Origin: Maricaulis sp.
Lineage (GTDB): Bacteria; Pseudomonadota; Alphaproteobacteria; Caulobacterales; Maricaulaceae
Reading direction: 5' to 3'
Length of the DNA: 64,000 nucleotides
Assembly (NCBI RefSeq): GCF_015665295.1
Contig: NZ_JADFAJ010000016.1
Span: 62,001 to 126,000, forward strand
In this document: in pieces, positions 51,553 to 59,442 of the stretch
Layout of the letters: each line of letters begins with the position of its first letter
Position numbering within the stretch: position 1 is the stretch's first letter
Translations under genes and position numbers: made by a program
The notes under the pieces: generated by a model
Told to the model about the DNA's origin: nothing
What the model saw: only the letters and a program-made list of their open reading frames with translations
Database searches by the model: none

Positions 51553-52095
51553 TCAAGCGGTCGTTGCCTCGACCGGCCAGTCACGCGTCAGACTCTGCCA
51601 ATCCATCAATGGCGCCATGCGGGCGACAAGGTCGAAGGCCATCGCCCGCGTCTCGCCGACATCCCGGGGCTCTACCGCAAGGGCCCCGACAGCGTCGGGC
51701 ACCACGGTGATCGCCTTGTCGCGATTGGCATCGTCAAAAACGGTCGCGAGGATCGAGAAGGGCGCAGAGAAACCGACAAGCAGGGCGGTCGACCCGGCGC
51801 TGCGCGCCAGCACCTGGTGAAAATACGGGTCCGAGAAGGCGGACAGGCCGCGACGCTGGAAGACCGCTTCCTGGGCCGTCGGGCGAAGTCCGTCGATCGG
51901 CGCGCGGCCAGCGGCCGACCCCTCGCCCTGGAACTGGCAATGGCAGACCCGCCAGCCCGATTGACGCGCATGACGCAACAGCTCGCGAATGCGATCGAGG
52001 ACAACGCGGTTCTCCGGATCGATCTTGCCATTGGGACCGGTGACCTGGTCGCGCTGGCAGTCCAGCAGGACCAGGCAGGGATCAGAGAAGCTCAT
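51553..52095 (-). CDS. Isochorismatase-fold protein lacking the catalytic cysteine
   Basis: The 180-residue protein has the cysteine-hydrolase fold: CLVLLDCQRDQ with the first acid D12, a strand WRVCHCQ, and ALLVGFSAPFSILATVFDDANR, where the family nucleophile sequence reads VATDVCVLAT. Here S114 replaces the Cys. The catalytic Lys position around residues 79-82 (VFQRRGLSAF) is Gln/Arg. It is therefore probably inactive or of changed chemistry. It overlaps the upstream GNAT gene by ATGA and belongs to a three-gene operon with two acetyltransferase-fold proteins. Confidence 0.75.
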   Translation of the reverse strand: MSFSDPCLVLLDCQRDQVTGPNGKIDPENRVVLDRIRELLRHARQSGWRVCHCQFQGEGSAAGRAPIDGLRPTAQEAVFQRRGLSAFSDPYFHQVLARSAGSTALLVGFSAPFSILATVFDDANRDKAITVVPDAVGALAVEPRDVGETRAMAFDLVARMAPLMDWQSLTRDWPVEATTA

Positions 52096-52694
52096 GCGGC
52101 CTCCTCAGGCTTGCGGGCATCTTCGTCCTCTTGCATGCGCGCAAGCGAAAGGTCAAACGGGCCGGGCCGATCCCAGTCGCCATCCGGGCGGATCACCATC
52201 ATCGGGTCGGCATCCATCGTGATCGCATTGGCCGGCGGCACGAGATCGCGCTCGATCTCGACATATTTATAGTCCGAGAAGCCGAATTCCGGACGATCGG
52301 CGCGAATCCGGAAGCCATGCGTCCGCCAGTATTTCACCCGGTTGAGCTGGGCATGCCCCAGCATTTTCCTGTAGCCGCGCCGCGCCGCATAGCGTTGCGC
52401 CTCCTGCATCAAAACCCGCATCACCCCGAAGCGGCGGTACTGGCGAAGGACAGCGGCACGCTCGACCTTGGCGAAACCAGCAAAGAAGCGCAGCCGCAGC
52501 ACGCCGACCGGCTCGCGGCCCCGCCAGGCGATGAGGTGAGAGGCGCCAACAAAGTCATTGCCGTCATATTCCTCGGCAAACGGTGCGAACTGTTCGCCCA
52601 GATAAATTACGCCGCGCAGTGTCATCGCCATCACGACATGGTCGAGTGAACGGGCGATGGTCACTTCAAGACTATCGGGTATCGCGTTTTTCAC
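52092..52694 (-). CDS. GNAT-family acyltransferase
   Basis: A 200-residue GNAT protein. FVGASHLIAWRGREPVGVLRLRFF gives strands beta3-beta4, and KVERAAVLRQYRRFGVMRVLMQEAQRYAARRGYRKMLGHAQLNRVKYWRTHGFRI covers the acyl-CoA loop and following strands. This looks like a complete acyltransferase; the core motif (Q/R)xxGx(G/A) appears as QYRRFGV, so binding is plausible. GTG 52694 is preferred because GGGAG lies eight bases upstream and it overlaps the preceding stop by GTGA; an ATG at 52709 is possible. Substrate unknown. Confidence 0.75.
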   Translation of the reverse strand: MKNAIPDSLEVTIARSLDHVVMAMTLRGVIYLGEQFAPFAEEYDGNDFVGASHLIAWRGREPVGVLRLRFFAGFAKVERAAVLRQYRRFGVMRVLMQEAQRYAARRGYRKMLGHAQLNRVKYWRTHGFRIRADRPEFGFSDYKYVEIERDLVPPANAITMDADPMMVIRPDGDWDRPGPFDLSLARMQEDEDARKPEEAA

Positions 52695-53329
52695 GAGCGG
52701 GACTCCCATTCACCGAGGACTGTGCGCTTGAGCAGCATGTCGCCAAGCTTCTGCGGAAAGCCGGTGCTGCCATAGAGCGGGTTTTCGCCGTCCGGATAGG
52801 AACAGATTTCGAAATTCAATTTCCGCATCAGGGCTTTGCCCTCGGTTGTGCGAGCTCGAGCATAGACCCGGACATCGGAGTAGAAGCCGCGCCAGCCGAC
52901 GAGCAGGGCGCGCAGGGCGGCGGCCTGGGCATGCGGCGTTCGGCCAGCCAGACCCCAGGACAGCAGGGCGGCGGCCCGCTCCCCGGTGCCACAGACCCAC
53001 TCGCGACGTGCATTTGCAAAGCCGAATTCGCCCCGAAGCAAGGCGGAAACGCCGGAATCGCTCAGCGGGATTGAAGCAACGAAACCGTCAGGTCGGCCAT
53101 TCCATCGGCGCATATGGAGCGATCTGCGGGTCCATTCCTGCACACGGCCAATATCCGTGGCGCTTGCGATCTCGCCATCAATCAGCTCATTGGCCAAGGC
53201 GTGAAACTCGTCGATTTCGGTCAGCTTTACAGGCTTGAAGTCCAAGGAACCAAAGGCTTGGTCGAGACGTTCGAGCGGAAACTCGAACCCTGTTTCTGTC
53301 GAGCCGAACCGCAGCTCACTGCCCACCAT
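52691..53329 (-). CDS. GNAT-like protein of unknown function, first gene of the operon
   Basis: A 212-residue protein not matching a named family that I know. The C-terminal half has GNAT character: RPDGFVASIPLS, a long SWGLAGRTPHAQAAALRALLVGW helix, SDVRVYARARTTEGKALMRKLNFEIC, the end pattern of a GNAT fold. The acyl-CoA-binding RxxGxG motif is not obvious, so it may be degenerate. The N-terminal half is helical (FHALANELIDGEIASATDIGRVQEWTRRS). ATG 53329 has GGAG eight bases upstream. It begins the operon, close to the CtrA-type box. Confidence 0.6.
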   Translation of the reverse strand: MVGSELRFGSTETGFEFPLERLDQAFGSLDFKPVKLTEIDEFHALANELIDGEIASATDIGRVQEWTRRSLHMRRWNGRPDGFVASIPLSDSGVSALLRGEFGFANARREWVCGTGERAAALLSWGLAGRTPHAQAAALRALLVGWRGFYSDVRVYARARTTEGKALMRKLNFEICSYPDGENPLYGSTGFPQKLGDMLLKRTVLGEWESRS

Positions 53330-53350
53330 TACGCACACTCCGCCCTGTAG

Positions 53351-53366
53351 TTAATTCTTCGTTAAC
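53351..53366. promoter_or_regulatory. Perfect CtrA-type box in a divergent promoter region
   Basis: TTAA (53351-53354), seven bases and TTAAC (53362-53366) give the exact CtrA consensus TTAA-N7-TTAAC. It lies between the GNAT operon (start 53329) and the LysR-XRE pair (start 53419). A GCTAGCTC element (53373-53380 on the minus strand) next to it may be the -10 of the GNAT operon. Confidence 0.65.
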
Positions 53367-53418
53367 ACCGGCGAGCTAGCTGTTCTTCTGCAAAGTTGGA
53401 ATATAGGGTAGTCAGAAC

Positions 53419-54390
53419 TTGGATAACGACCTTCGGCGGAACGTGTTCGACTGGGATGATCTGCAGATCTTCCATGCGGTCGCCACCACCGGCTCGATGA
53501 GTGCGGCGGCAACTGTGCTCGGCTGCCAGCAATCGACCGTGTCGAAACGCATGCGGCAGCTGGAAAGTCGCCTGTCCGCACAGCTGATCGAGCGACGCGC
53601 CGATGGCGTCGTCCTGACCCGGGCCGGCTCTGCAGCGCTTGACTATGCCGTCACCATGCAGCGCTCGGCCCAGCGTCTGGAGACCGAGCTCGCCGGCATG
53701 GACCGCAGCCTCGCCGGACAGGTGTCCCTGCGCGTACCGGACGGGCTCGCGACCTATTGGCTCGCTCGCCACATCCCTGAATTTCAACGGGTAAATCCGG
53801 AGGTCGTGCTCAAACTCATCAATGACCGCTCGGCCGCAGCGAGCGATACGGCCGCCGCGCTGAGCCTGACTTTCACACCGGACAAGTCGATGGATACCGA
53901 GGCCCGCGCCCTGGGCAGCGTTCACTACATGCCGATGGCTTCGCGCGAATTCATCGCCACCTATGGCGCGCCGCGCTCGCTGGAGGACGTTCTGACACTG
54001 CGCTTTCTGCGCCTCGAACAATATGATCCATCACTCCACCTATGGCAGCGAAAGGCCACGGCGACTGATGAGGTTGTAAGATATTCATTCACCGCGGATA
54101 TCAGTTCGGTGTTATTTGAAACCATACGTCATGGCGGTGGTATTGCCATGGCCCCGACCTACTTGGCGTCCTTGTACCCGGACGAACTGGTTGTTCTTGA
54201 CTATGACTTCCATCAAGACGTCCGGTTCTGGCTCAAGAACTCGCCTGGCAGCCTTGGAATAACCAGAATAAAGTGCGTTGCTGACTGGATTGCCGAACTG
54301 TTCAACCGTAGACTCCATCCTTGGTTCCGCGAAGAGTTCTGCCATCCGAGCGAGTTTTGCGACGTGGAAGTCATCAAACCACAGACGTGA
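53419..54390 (+). CDS. LysR-family transcriptional regulator
   Basis: A 323-residue LysR-type regulator. The winged helix is FDWDDLQIFHAVATTGSMSAAATVLGCQQSTVSKRMRQLESRLSAQLIERRADGVVLTRAG. The effector domain includes SLRVPDGLATYWLARHIPEFQRVNPEVVLKLIND and an unusually long C-terminus. Start is TTG 53419; a GTG at 53443 would begin nearer the conserved FDWDDLQ and is possible. The XRE gene follows seven bases after the stop. It faces the GNAT operon, which it may regulate by the usual LysR divergent arrangement. Confidence 0.85.
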   Translation: MDNDLRRNVFDWDDLQIFHAVATTGSMSAAATVLGCQQSTVSKRMRQLESRLSAQLIERRADGVVLTRAGSAALDYAVTMQRSAQRLETELAGMDRSLAGQVSLRVPDGLATYWLARHIPEFQRVNPEVVLKLINDRSAAASDTAAALSLTFTPDKSMDTEARALGSVHYMPMASREFIATYGAPRSLEDVLTLRFLRLEQYDPSLHLWQRKATATDEVVRYSFTADISSVLFETIRHGGGIAMAPTYLASLYPDELVVLDYDFHQDVRFWLKNSPGSLGITRIKCVADWIAELFNRRLHPWFREEFCHPSEFCDVEVIKPQT

Positions 54391-54397
54391 GGACGCA

Positions 54398-54784
54398 ATG
54401 AGTGCACGAGGCCCAACCAGTATTGATCAGCATGTAGGGGCCAGATTGCGCCTGCGGCGCAGCCTGCTCGAAATGAGTCAGTCTGAACTGGGCGAGAAGC
54501 TCGGTGTTACCTTCCAGCAAGTCCAGAAGTATGAGCGTGGCACCAACCGGATCGGCGCCAGCCGCCTGTTCCATGTTGCCAAAGTCATGGAAGTGCCGGT
54601 CGCCTATTTCTTCGAAGGGCTCGAAGAAGACGGCTCATCTGAACTCAAGGGCGGCGATTCCGACACGCTCTATGATTTCATCGCCAGCCCCGACGGCCTG
54701 GCCCTGGCGTCAGCCTTCTCCGGCATCAAGGACCAGACGGTCCGTCGCCGTGTGATCGACCTGCTGCGTTCGCTCGCTGTCTGA
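54398..54784 (+). CDS. XRE-family regulator
   Basis: A 128-residue protein with a Cro/CI-type helix-turn-helix (IDQHVGARLRLRRSLLEMSQSELGEKLGVTFQQVQKYERGTNRIGASRLFHVAKVMEVPVAYFFEGL, described here in parts: recognition helix FQQVQKYERG) at residues 8-75, and a C-terminal helical part that ends RRRVIDLLRSLAV. This is the common alphaproteobacterial single-domain XRE type. TGAGGA precedes ATG 54398. It is co-transcribed with the LysR gene and ends at a perfect 10-base hairpin. Confidence 0.88.
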   Translation: MSARGPTSIDQHVGARLRLRRSLLEMSQSELGEKLGVTFQQVQKYERGTNRIGASRLFHVAKVMEVPVAYFFEGLEEDGSSELKGGDSDTLYDFIASPDGLALASAFSGIKDQTVRRRVIDLLRSLAV

Positions 54785-54790
54785 AGATCC

Positions 54791-54817
54791 AGCGCCCGGC
54801 CGACCGTGCCGGGCGCT
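54791..54817 (+). terminator. Hairpin after the XRE gene
   Basis: AGCGCCCGGC (54791-54800) and GCCGGGCGCT (54808-54817) form a perfect 10-base stem with loop CGACCGT, six bases after the stop codon. No T-run follows. Confidence 0.55.
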
Positions 54818-54946
54818 GTCCTCAGGTGAGGGCAGCGCGATTTCTGATGCCGCGATGAACGCAATCGCCGGAAAATGGCCTTGACCGCGCCCCGTGATCG
54901 CCCCCGTGACGCGCGATTATGTCTCCTCAACGCAGAGGAGGCCGAC

Positions 54947-55108
54947 ATGACGATCCGCCCGCAAAAACCGACCCGCCCGATGATCCAGGCGCCCGCAGCC
55001 CTGCGGATCGGGCTGCCCCATCTCCTGTTCAGCCGACGCAAGCCACTGCCCGCCATCGATGTGCGGCACGAGACCTATGTCCGCCTGCGCGAGCTCAAAC
55101 TGTCCTAG
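54947..55108 (+). CDS. Small basic protein, 53 residues
   Basis: Not recognised. ATG 54947 is preceded by AGAGGAGG at optimal distance, a much stronger ribosome site than usual here, which supports reality. The protein is rich in Arg, Pro and Leu: MTIRPQKPTRPMIQ, a central AALRIGLPHLLFSRRK and an end VRHETYVRLRELKLS. No signal peptide or membrane segment. It lies between the XRE gene and tRNA-Gly on the plus strand. Confidence 0.5.
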   Translation: MTIRPQKPTRPMIQAPAALRIGLPHLLFSRRKPLPAIDVRHETYVRLRELKLS

Positions 55109-55176
55109 AGCGCCGGATGATGTCCGCTCGGCTCGTCACGGACCGGGCAGACAGGACTACTGGACAAGGAAGAGAA

Positions 55177-55251
55177 TGGAGCGGGCGATGAGATTCGAAC
55201 TCACGACATTCACCTTGGCAAGGTGACGCTCTACCCCTGAGCTACGCCCGC
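55177..55251 (-). tRNA. tRNA-Gly (anticodon GCC)
   Basis: The minus-strand sequence folds as a tRNA. The acceptor stem GCGGGCG/CGCCCGC is followed by D-arm GCTC-AGGGGTA-GAGC. The anticodon arm TCACC/GGTGA has loop TTGCCAA (anticodon GCC), and the T-arm loop is TTCGAAT. Discriminator T at 55180 and an encoded CCA end (55177-55179) complete it. Confidence 0.95.
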
Positions 55252-55371
55252 TCACGATTTGCGGGGCATGGCCCCGCCGGGGAGCGGGGTATATCGCGCA
55301 AAGCTTGGAAGATTGCAAGCGTCTGTTTCCGTCCTCTTGCACATGGGCTGCAGCCGCGCTTCAACAGGGGC

Positions 55372-55893
55372 ATGACAGCCAACCGGACAGATCTCCTCGC
55401 GCGCCTCGATGCTCTGGGCATTGCGCACAAGACCTATGAGCACGCGCCAATCTTCACCGTGGCCGAAGGCGACGGCATGAAGGACGATATGCCCGGCGGC
55501 CACAGCAAGAATCTTTTCCTCAAGGACAAGAAGGGCCAGCTCGTCCTGATATCGGCCCTGGCCGAAACCACCATACGGATCAACCGCCTGCACGGCGCGA
55601 TCGGCTGTGGGCGCCTGTCCTTCGGCAATCCCGACCTGCTGTTCGAGACCCTGGGCGTACGGCCGGGATCGGTGACCGCCTTCGCCTTGATGAATGACCC
55701 GGACGGAAAGGTCCGTTTCATCCTCGACGCCGCGCTGCTGCAGCACGAGATCGTCAACTTCCACCCGCTGAGCAATGACGCGACGACTGCCTTGCGCGCC
55801 GATGACCTTGTCCGCTTCGCGCGCGACACCGGCCACGAGCCGCTCATTCTCGATCTCGCCGCGCTTGCTGCAGCAGAGGATGCGGCGCAGTGA
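55372..55893 (+). CDS. ProXp/YbaK-type aminoacyl-tRNA deacylase
   Basis: A 173-residue member of the YbaK/INS editing superfamily. It begins [27 protein letters not shown] and has [27 protein letters not shown], the ProXp-ala (PrdX) type signature, which hydrolyses Ala-tRNA(Pro). The C-terminus includes [16 protein letters not shown] and [10 protein letters not shown], the editing-site glycine-rich loop. It stands divergently upstream of tRNA-Gly. Confidence 0.85.
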   Translation: MTANRTDLLARLDALGIAHKTYEHAPIFTVAEGDGMKDDMPGGHSKNLFLKDKKGQLVLISALAETTIRINRLHGAIGCGRLSFGNPDLLFETLGVRPGSVTAFALMNDPDGKVRFILDAALLQHEIVNFHPLSNDATTALRADDLVRFARDTGHEPLILDLAALAAAEDAAQ

Positions 55894-55969
55894 CCGCTTG
55901 CATCGCGCTCCGCCAGGGGCCACTTAGACTCTCCCAAACACGATATCTGGCAATGACAAGGAATCCGGC

Positions 55970-56887
55970 ATGACCCTGATCAGCGGCGCCAACGGACAGG
56001 ACACCCAGGCGAACGATCTGGTTCGCGACAGCTCCGACCAGACCTTCATGCAGGACGTGATCGAACCGTCGCGCGAAGTCCCCGTCCTGGTGGATTTCTG
56101 GGCACCCTGGTGCGGCCCGTGCCGCCAGCTCGGCCCGATGATCGAAAAGACGGTGCTCGCGGCAGGCGGGGCCGTCCGCCTGGTCAAGATCAATATCGAC
56201 GAGAATCCCGGCGTCGCGCAGCAATTGCGCGTGCAATCCATTCCGGCCGTCTTCGCCTTCAGGAATGGTCAGCCGGTTGACGGTTTCACCGGGGCGCTGC
56301 CGGAAAGCCAGATCAAGGATTTCATCGCCCGCATTTCCGGCAAGGGTCCCGGCGAAGCTGAAGTTCGCGCGCTCATCGAGCGCGGGCTCGCCGCTATCGA
56401 GTCGGGCGATCTCAACGGGGCCTCGCAGGACTTTGCCACGGTGATCCAGGCCGACCCCGGCCATCCCGGCGCGATGGCCGGCCTGTGCCGGATCTGGCTG
56501 AAGGCAGGCGATGTTGAGAAAGCGAAACAGATTCTCGCACAGATCCCCCAGGATCGGGCGGATGATCCGGCCGTCGATGGTGCCCGTGCCGCCCTGGAAC
56601 TGGCGACGGGTGTCCCGGCAGACGACGCGGCAACCGCCGCTCTGCGCCAGGCCGTTGCCGCCGATGCCAGCAATCTTGAAGCCCGCTTTGAGCTTGCCGA
56701 AGCGCTGGTCGCTGCCGGAGACCACAAGGGAGCGGTCGATCAGCTGATCGCCATTACGGCGCTTGATCGTGAATGGAATGATCAGGCTGCCCGAACCCTG
56801 TTGCTGAAAGTCTTTGACGCGGCCGGACCCGCGTCTGACATCACGCGCGACGGACGCCGTCGGCTGTCCGCCATCCTGTTTTCCTGA
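55970..56887 (+). CDS. cnoX: Thioredoxin-TPR protein CnoX
   Basis: A 305-residue protein. The N-terminal thioredoxin domain (about 1-125) has an intact redox motif in [17 protein letters not shown] (C48, C51). A TPR-like domain (about 130-305) follows with [21 protein letters not shown] and [20 protein letters not shown]. CnoX protects substrates of GroEL from oxidation. In alphaproteobacterial CnoX the cysteines are kept, unlike in E. coli. The next gene is the Trm112-like protein. Confidence 0.92.
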   Translation: MTLISGANGQDTQANDLVRDSSDQTFMQDVIEPSREVPVLVDFWAPWCGPCRQLGPMIEKTVLAAGGAVRLVKINIDENPGVAQQLRVQSIPAVFAFRNGQPVDGFTGALPESQIKDFIARISGKGPGEAEVRALIERGLAAIESGDLNGASQDFATVIQADPGHPGAMAGLCRIWLKAGDVEKAKQILAQIPQDRADDPAVDGARAALELATGVPADDAATAALRQAVAADASNLEARFELAEALVAAGDHKGAVDQLIAITALDREWNDQAARTLLLKVFDAAGPASDITRDGRRRLSAILFS

Positions 56888-56898
56888 GGCGCAACACC

Positions 56899-57090
56899 AT
56901 GAGCGATACCGAAATCCGTGACGTCGACCCGAAGCTGCTGGAAATCCTGGTCTGCCCGGTGACGCGCGAAACCCTGCACTATGACCGCGACGCCCACGAA
57001 CTGATCTCCAAGGGTGCCGGCCTGGCCTATCCGGTCCGCGATGGCATCCCGATCATGCTGCCGGAAGAAGCCCGGCAAATCGAGGATTGA
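56899..57090 (+). CDS. Trm112 family protein
   Basis: A 63-residue protein with the Trm112/UPF0434 signature [18 protein letters not shown] and [18 protein letters not shown]. Eukaryotic Trm112 activates methyltransferases; bacterial members are small and probably similar adaptor proteins. It keeps only one Cys of the zinc motif, as is common in the bacterial family. The gene lies 11 bases after cnoX and just before the DUF971 gene, all in one transcript. Confidence 0.9.
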   Translation: MSDTEIRDVDPKLLEILVCPVTRETLHYDRDAHELISKGAGLAYPVRDGIPIMLPEEARQIED

Positions 57091-57092
57091 CC

Positions 57093-57395
57093 ATGTCCCG
57101 CCCCTGGCCCGAAAAACTCGACTTCTCCAGTCGCGACAAGGCCTTGCACGCCCGTTTTGACGATGGCTGCGCCTTCACCATCCCCTATGAGACGCTGCGG
57201 GTCGAAAGCCCCAGCGCCGAGGTCCAGGGCCATGGTCCGGGCCAGAAAAAACTGATCACCGGCAAGCAGAATGTCGACATCACGAAGGCCGAACCGGTCG
57301 GCCGCTATGCCGTCCGCCTCACCTTTGATGACGGGCATGACAGCGGCATCTTCACCTGGGACTATCTCTACGCGCTTGGCGAAGCAGCCCGCTGA
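57093..57395 (+). CDS. DUF971 family protein
   Basis: A 100-residue protein with the DUF971 pattern: FDDGCAFTIPYETLRVESPSAEVQGHGPGQKK, then VDITKAEPVGRYAVRLTFDDGHDSGIFTWDYLYALG. The domain also forms the N-terminus of gamma-butyrobetaine hydroxylases and occurs with Fe-S carrier (Mrp/ApbC) proteins. GAGGATT precedes ATG 57093. It overlaps nothing but follows Trm112 by two bases. Confidence 0.9.
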   Translation: MSRPWPEKLDFSSRDKALHARFDDGCAFTIPYETLRVESPSAEVQGHGPGQKKLITGKQNVDITKAEPVGRYAVRLTFDDGHDSGIFTWDYLYALGEAAR

Positions 57396-57522
57396 GCCTC
57401 TGGCGACTGGCATGCAGCGCGCGGTTCCAGGGCCCATGCGCCGAGGCCATGGCGGCCGGCAGACAGGACAAGATGACCGCACATGGCTAGGCTGGCTTCA
57501 AATCACATCGGAGCTCGTCATC

Positions 57523-58050
57523 ATGCCTGTTTTCAAAGTTCGCAGCCTGCCGCTTGCCGCACTCGGCCTCGCCTTCACAACGCCCGCCCTCGCCGGTCCG
57601 GATGATTTCGGTCCCGGCCCCCTGATCCCGGAATACGGCCAGATCGCCCGTGTCGACACGACGACAGCCTTGCCCGACGGGCTCACCTTGCAGATTGCAT
57701 TTGACACCGCAACACGGTCGGAGACGGACAGCCTCAACCGCACCCTCACCAGCGCGGCCCGCCTGCTCAACATGCACGTCGCCAATGGCGTCGCAGCCGG
57801 TGACATCCGCATCGCCGTCGTCATCCATGGCGGCGCCGTGCACGACGTCACCGCGGCGTCCGCCGGCCCCAACGCCGAGCTGGTAGCGGCCCTGCAGACG
57901 CAGGGTGTCCGTGTGATCGTCTGCGGCCAGAGCGCGGCCTATCTGGATGTCGACCGCGAGGACTTGCTGGCCGGTGTCGAAATGGCCCTGTCGGCCATGA
58001 CCGCCCATGCCCTGCTGCAACAGGGTGGCTACACGCTCAATCCGTTCTGA
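57523..58050 (+). CDS. Exported DsrE-like protein
   Basis: A 175-residue protein with signal peptide (MPVFKVRSLPLAALGLAFTTPALAG) and a DsrE/F-like alpha/beta fold: LTLQIAFDTATRSETDSLNRTLTSAARLLNMHVANGVAAGDIRIAVVIHGGA, and GVRVIVCGQSAAYLDVDREDLLAGVEMALSAMTAHALLQQGGY, described here in parts. The single Cys in VIVCGQS is where DsrE-type proteins carry their functional cysteine. It is predicted periplasmic. Function unknown; GGAG nine bases before ATG 57523 supports the start. Confidence 0.8.
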   Translation: MPVFKVRSLPLAALGLAFTTPALAGPDDFGPGPLIPEYGQIARVDTTTALPDGLTLQIAFDTATRSETDSLNRTLTSAARLLNMHVANGVAAGDIRIAVVIHGGAVHDVTAASAGPNAELVAALQTQGVRVIVCGQSAAYLDVDREDLLAGVEMALSAMTAHALLQQGGYTLNPF

Positions 58051-58061
58051 GCCTGCCTGCT

Positions 58062-59336
58062 TCAGGCGGCGTCGAGACGACGGCCTTTCAGGAGGCGTGG
58101 CGGATCGCCGGTTTCGCCGCCCGCCTGACGCATGAAGAAGCGGCGGGCCGGGCCGATCCTGTTGACCAGCGACAGGCCGAGACCGCGGAGCTGGCGGATC
58201 GGTTCGATATCGTTTGAAAACAGGCGGTTGAACATGTCCGTCCCCGCTGCCAGCGAGGCACTGTCAAATTTCCGCCAGTCCTCATAGCGCCGCAGGGTGA
58301 TCAAGGCGCCGATATCGAGACCAACACGTTTGGCTTCACCGGTCACTTCCGCGAGGGCCGCCGCATCGCGGATACCCAGATTGAATCCCTGACCCGCGAG
58401 CGGGTGGATGCCGCGGGCGGCATCGCCGACAAAGGCAATCCGCTCATCGCAGAAACGCTCGGCATAACGCAGCCCCAGCGGGTAGGCGAAGCGCGGCCCC
58501 TCGGCGCGGACATCCCCGAGGAAATCACCGAACCGGTTCTCGAGTTCTTCCTGGAAGACCGCTTCCGGCGCCGCCTTGAGGGCATCGGCGATCGCATCCG
58601 GTTCGGTCCAGACGAGGGAGGCCCGATTGTCAGGAAGTGGCAGGATGGCAAAGGGCCCGGACAGCAGAAAATACTCATAGGCGACGCCATGATGCGGCTC
58701 GGCATGGCGCACTGTCGCCACCAGACCCTTCTGGCCGTACTGCCAGCCGGCGGTACGGATGGCGGCCCGCCGGCGAAGCCGGGAGAATTTGCCGTCGCAG
58801 GCGACCAGCAGCTGGCCGGACAGGATGCGGCCATCTTCGAGGAACAGGTCCACCCCGTCGCCGCGTGTCTCATATCGATCGGCGCGGGCTGGCGCGATAA
58901 CCGTTATGCCGCGCCGCGTCCGGATGGCCTGGATGAGGGCATGCCGGGAATGCCGGTTCTCGGCCATCCAGCCCAAGGGCTCGCCATCCTCGCCCTCGGA
59001 GATCTCGCGGCGATCGAAATGCAGCGTGTGCGGACCGGGACCGCCCGGCTTGTCGCCGCCATAGGGGCGACCATCACAGACCAGGATATGCTCGATGCGC
59101 TGGGTGAAGGGCTTGAGGTGCTCGGCCACACCCAGCGCCTCGAACATGCGCCACGAAGTGTAGGCCAGCGCCGAAGCCCGGCCATCAAAGGTCGGGGCCA
59201 GCTGGTCGTCAATTTCCAGCGCGTCCACGAGCGCAACACTGAGACCGGCCTGGTCCATCGCGAGGGCGAGCGTCATTCCGGCCAGACCGCCGCCGGCGAT
59301 CACAACATCGCCATCAAAATATGCTGTCTTGTTCAT
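58062..59336 (-). CDS. UbiH/UbiF/COQ6-family FAD monooxygenase
   Basis: A 424-residue flavoprotein hydroxylase, probably of ubiquinone biosynthesis. The FAD-binding motif VVIAGGGLAGMTLALAMDQAGLSVALVDA lies at the N-terminus (described in part), the DG motif is VACDGKFSRLRRRAAI, and the GD motif is FVGDAARGIHPLAGQGFNLGIRDAAAL. These three motifs and the length define the UbiH/UbiF/COQ6 group; the ring position hydroxylated cannot be read from sequence. It converges on the DsrE-like gene with an 11-base gap and is divergent from ftsK. Confidence 0.9.
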   Translation of the reverse strand: MNKTAYFDGDVVIAGGGLAGMTLALAMDQAGLSVALVDALEIDDQLAPTFDGRASALAYTSWRMFEALGVAEHLKPFTQRIEHILVCDGRPYGGDKPGGPGPHTLHFDRREISEGEDGEPLGWMAENRHSRHALIQAIRTRRGITVIAPARADRYETRGDGVDLFLEDGRILSGQLLVACDGKFSRLRRRAAIRTAGWQYGQKGLVATVRHAEPHHGVAYEYFLLSGPFAILPLPDNRASLVWTEPDAIADALKAAPEAVFQEELENRFGDFLGDVRAEGPRFAYPLGLRYAERFCDERIAFVGDAARGIHPLAGQGFNLGIRDAAALAEVTGEAKRVGLDIGALITLRRYEDWRKFDSASLAAGTDMFNRLFSNDIEPIRQLRGLGLSLVNRIGPARRFFMRQAGGETGDPPRLLKGRRLDAA

Positions 59337-59393
59337 GGCTGCAGAATAGGCGCTTTGATGCGGGTGAAAAGCGGCCAGAGCGTCGCAGTGCCG

Positions 59394-59408
59394 TTAACCT
59401 TTGTTTAC
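59394..59408 (+). promoter_or_regulatory. CtrA-like box upstream of ftsK
   Basis: TTAA-N7-TTAC, one mismatch from the CtrA consensus, 35-49 bases before the ftsK start codon. The position would overlap a -35 element if transcription starts near 59425-59435. Confidence 0.4.
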
Positions 59409-59442
59409 CGACCGGGAAGACTTGCAGCGTTAGGAAGTGAGT

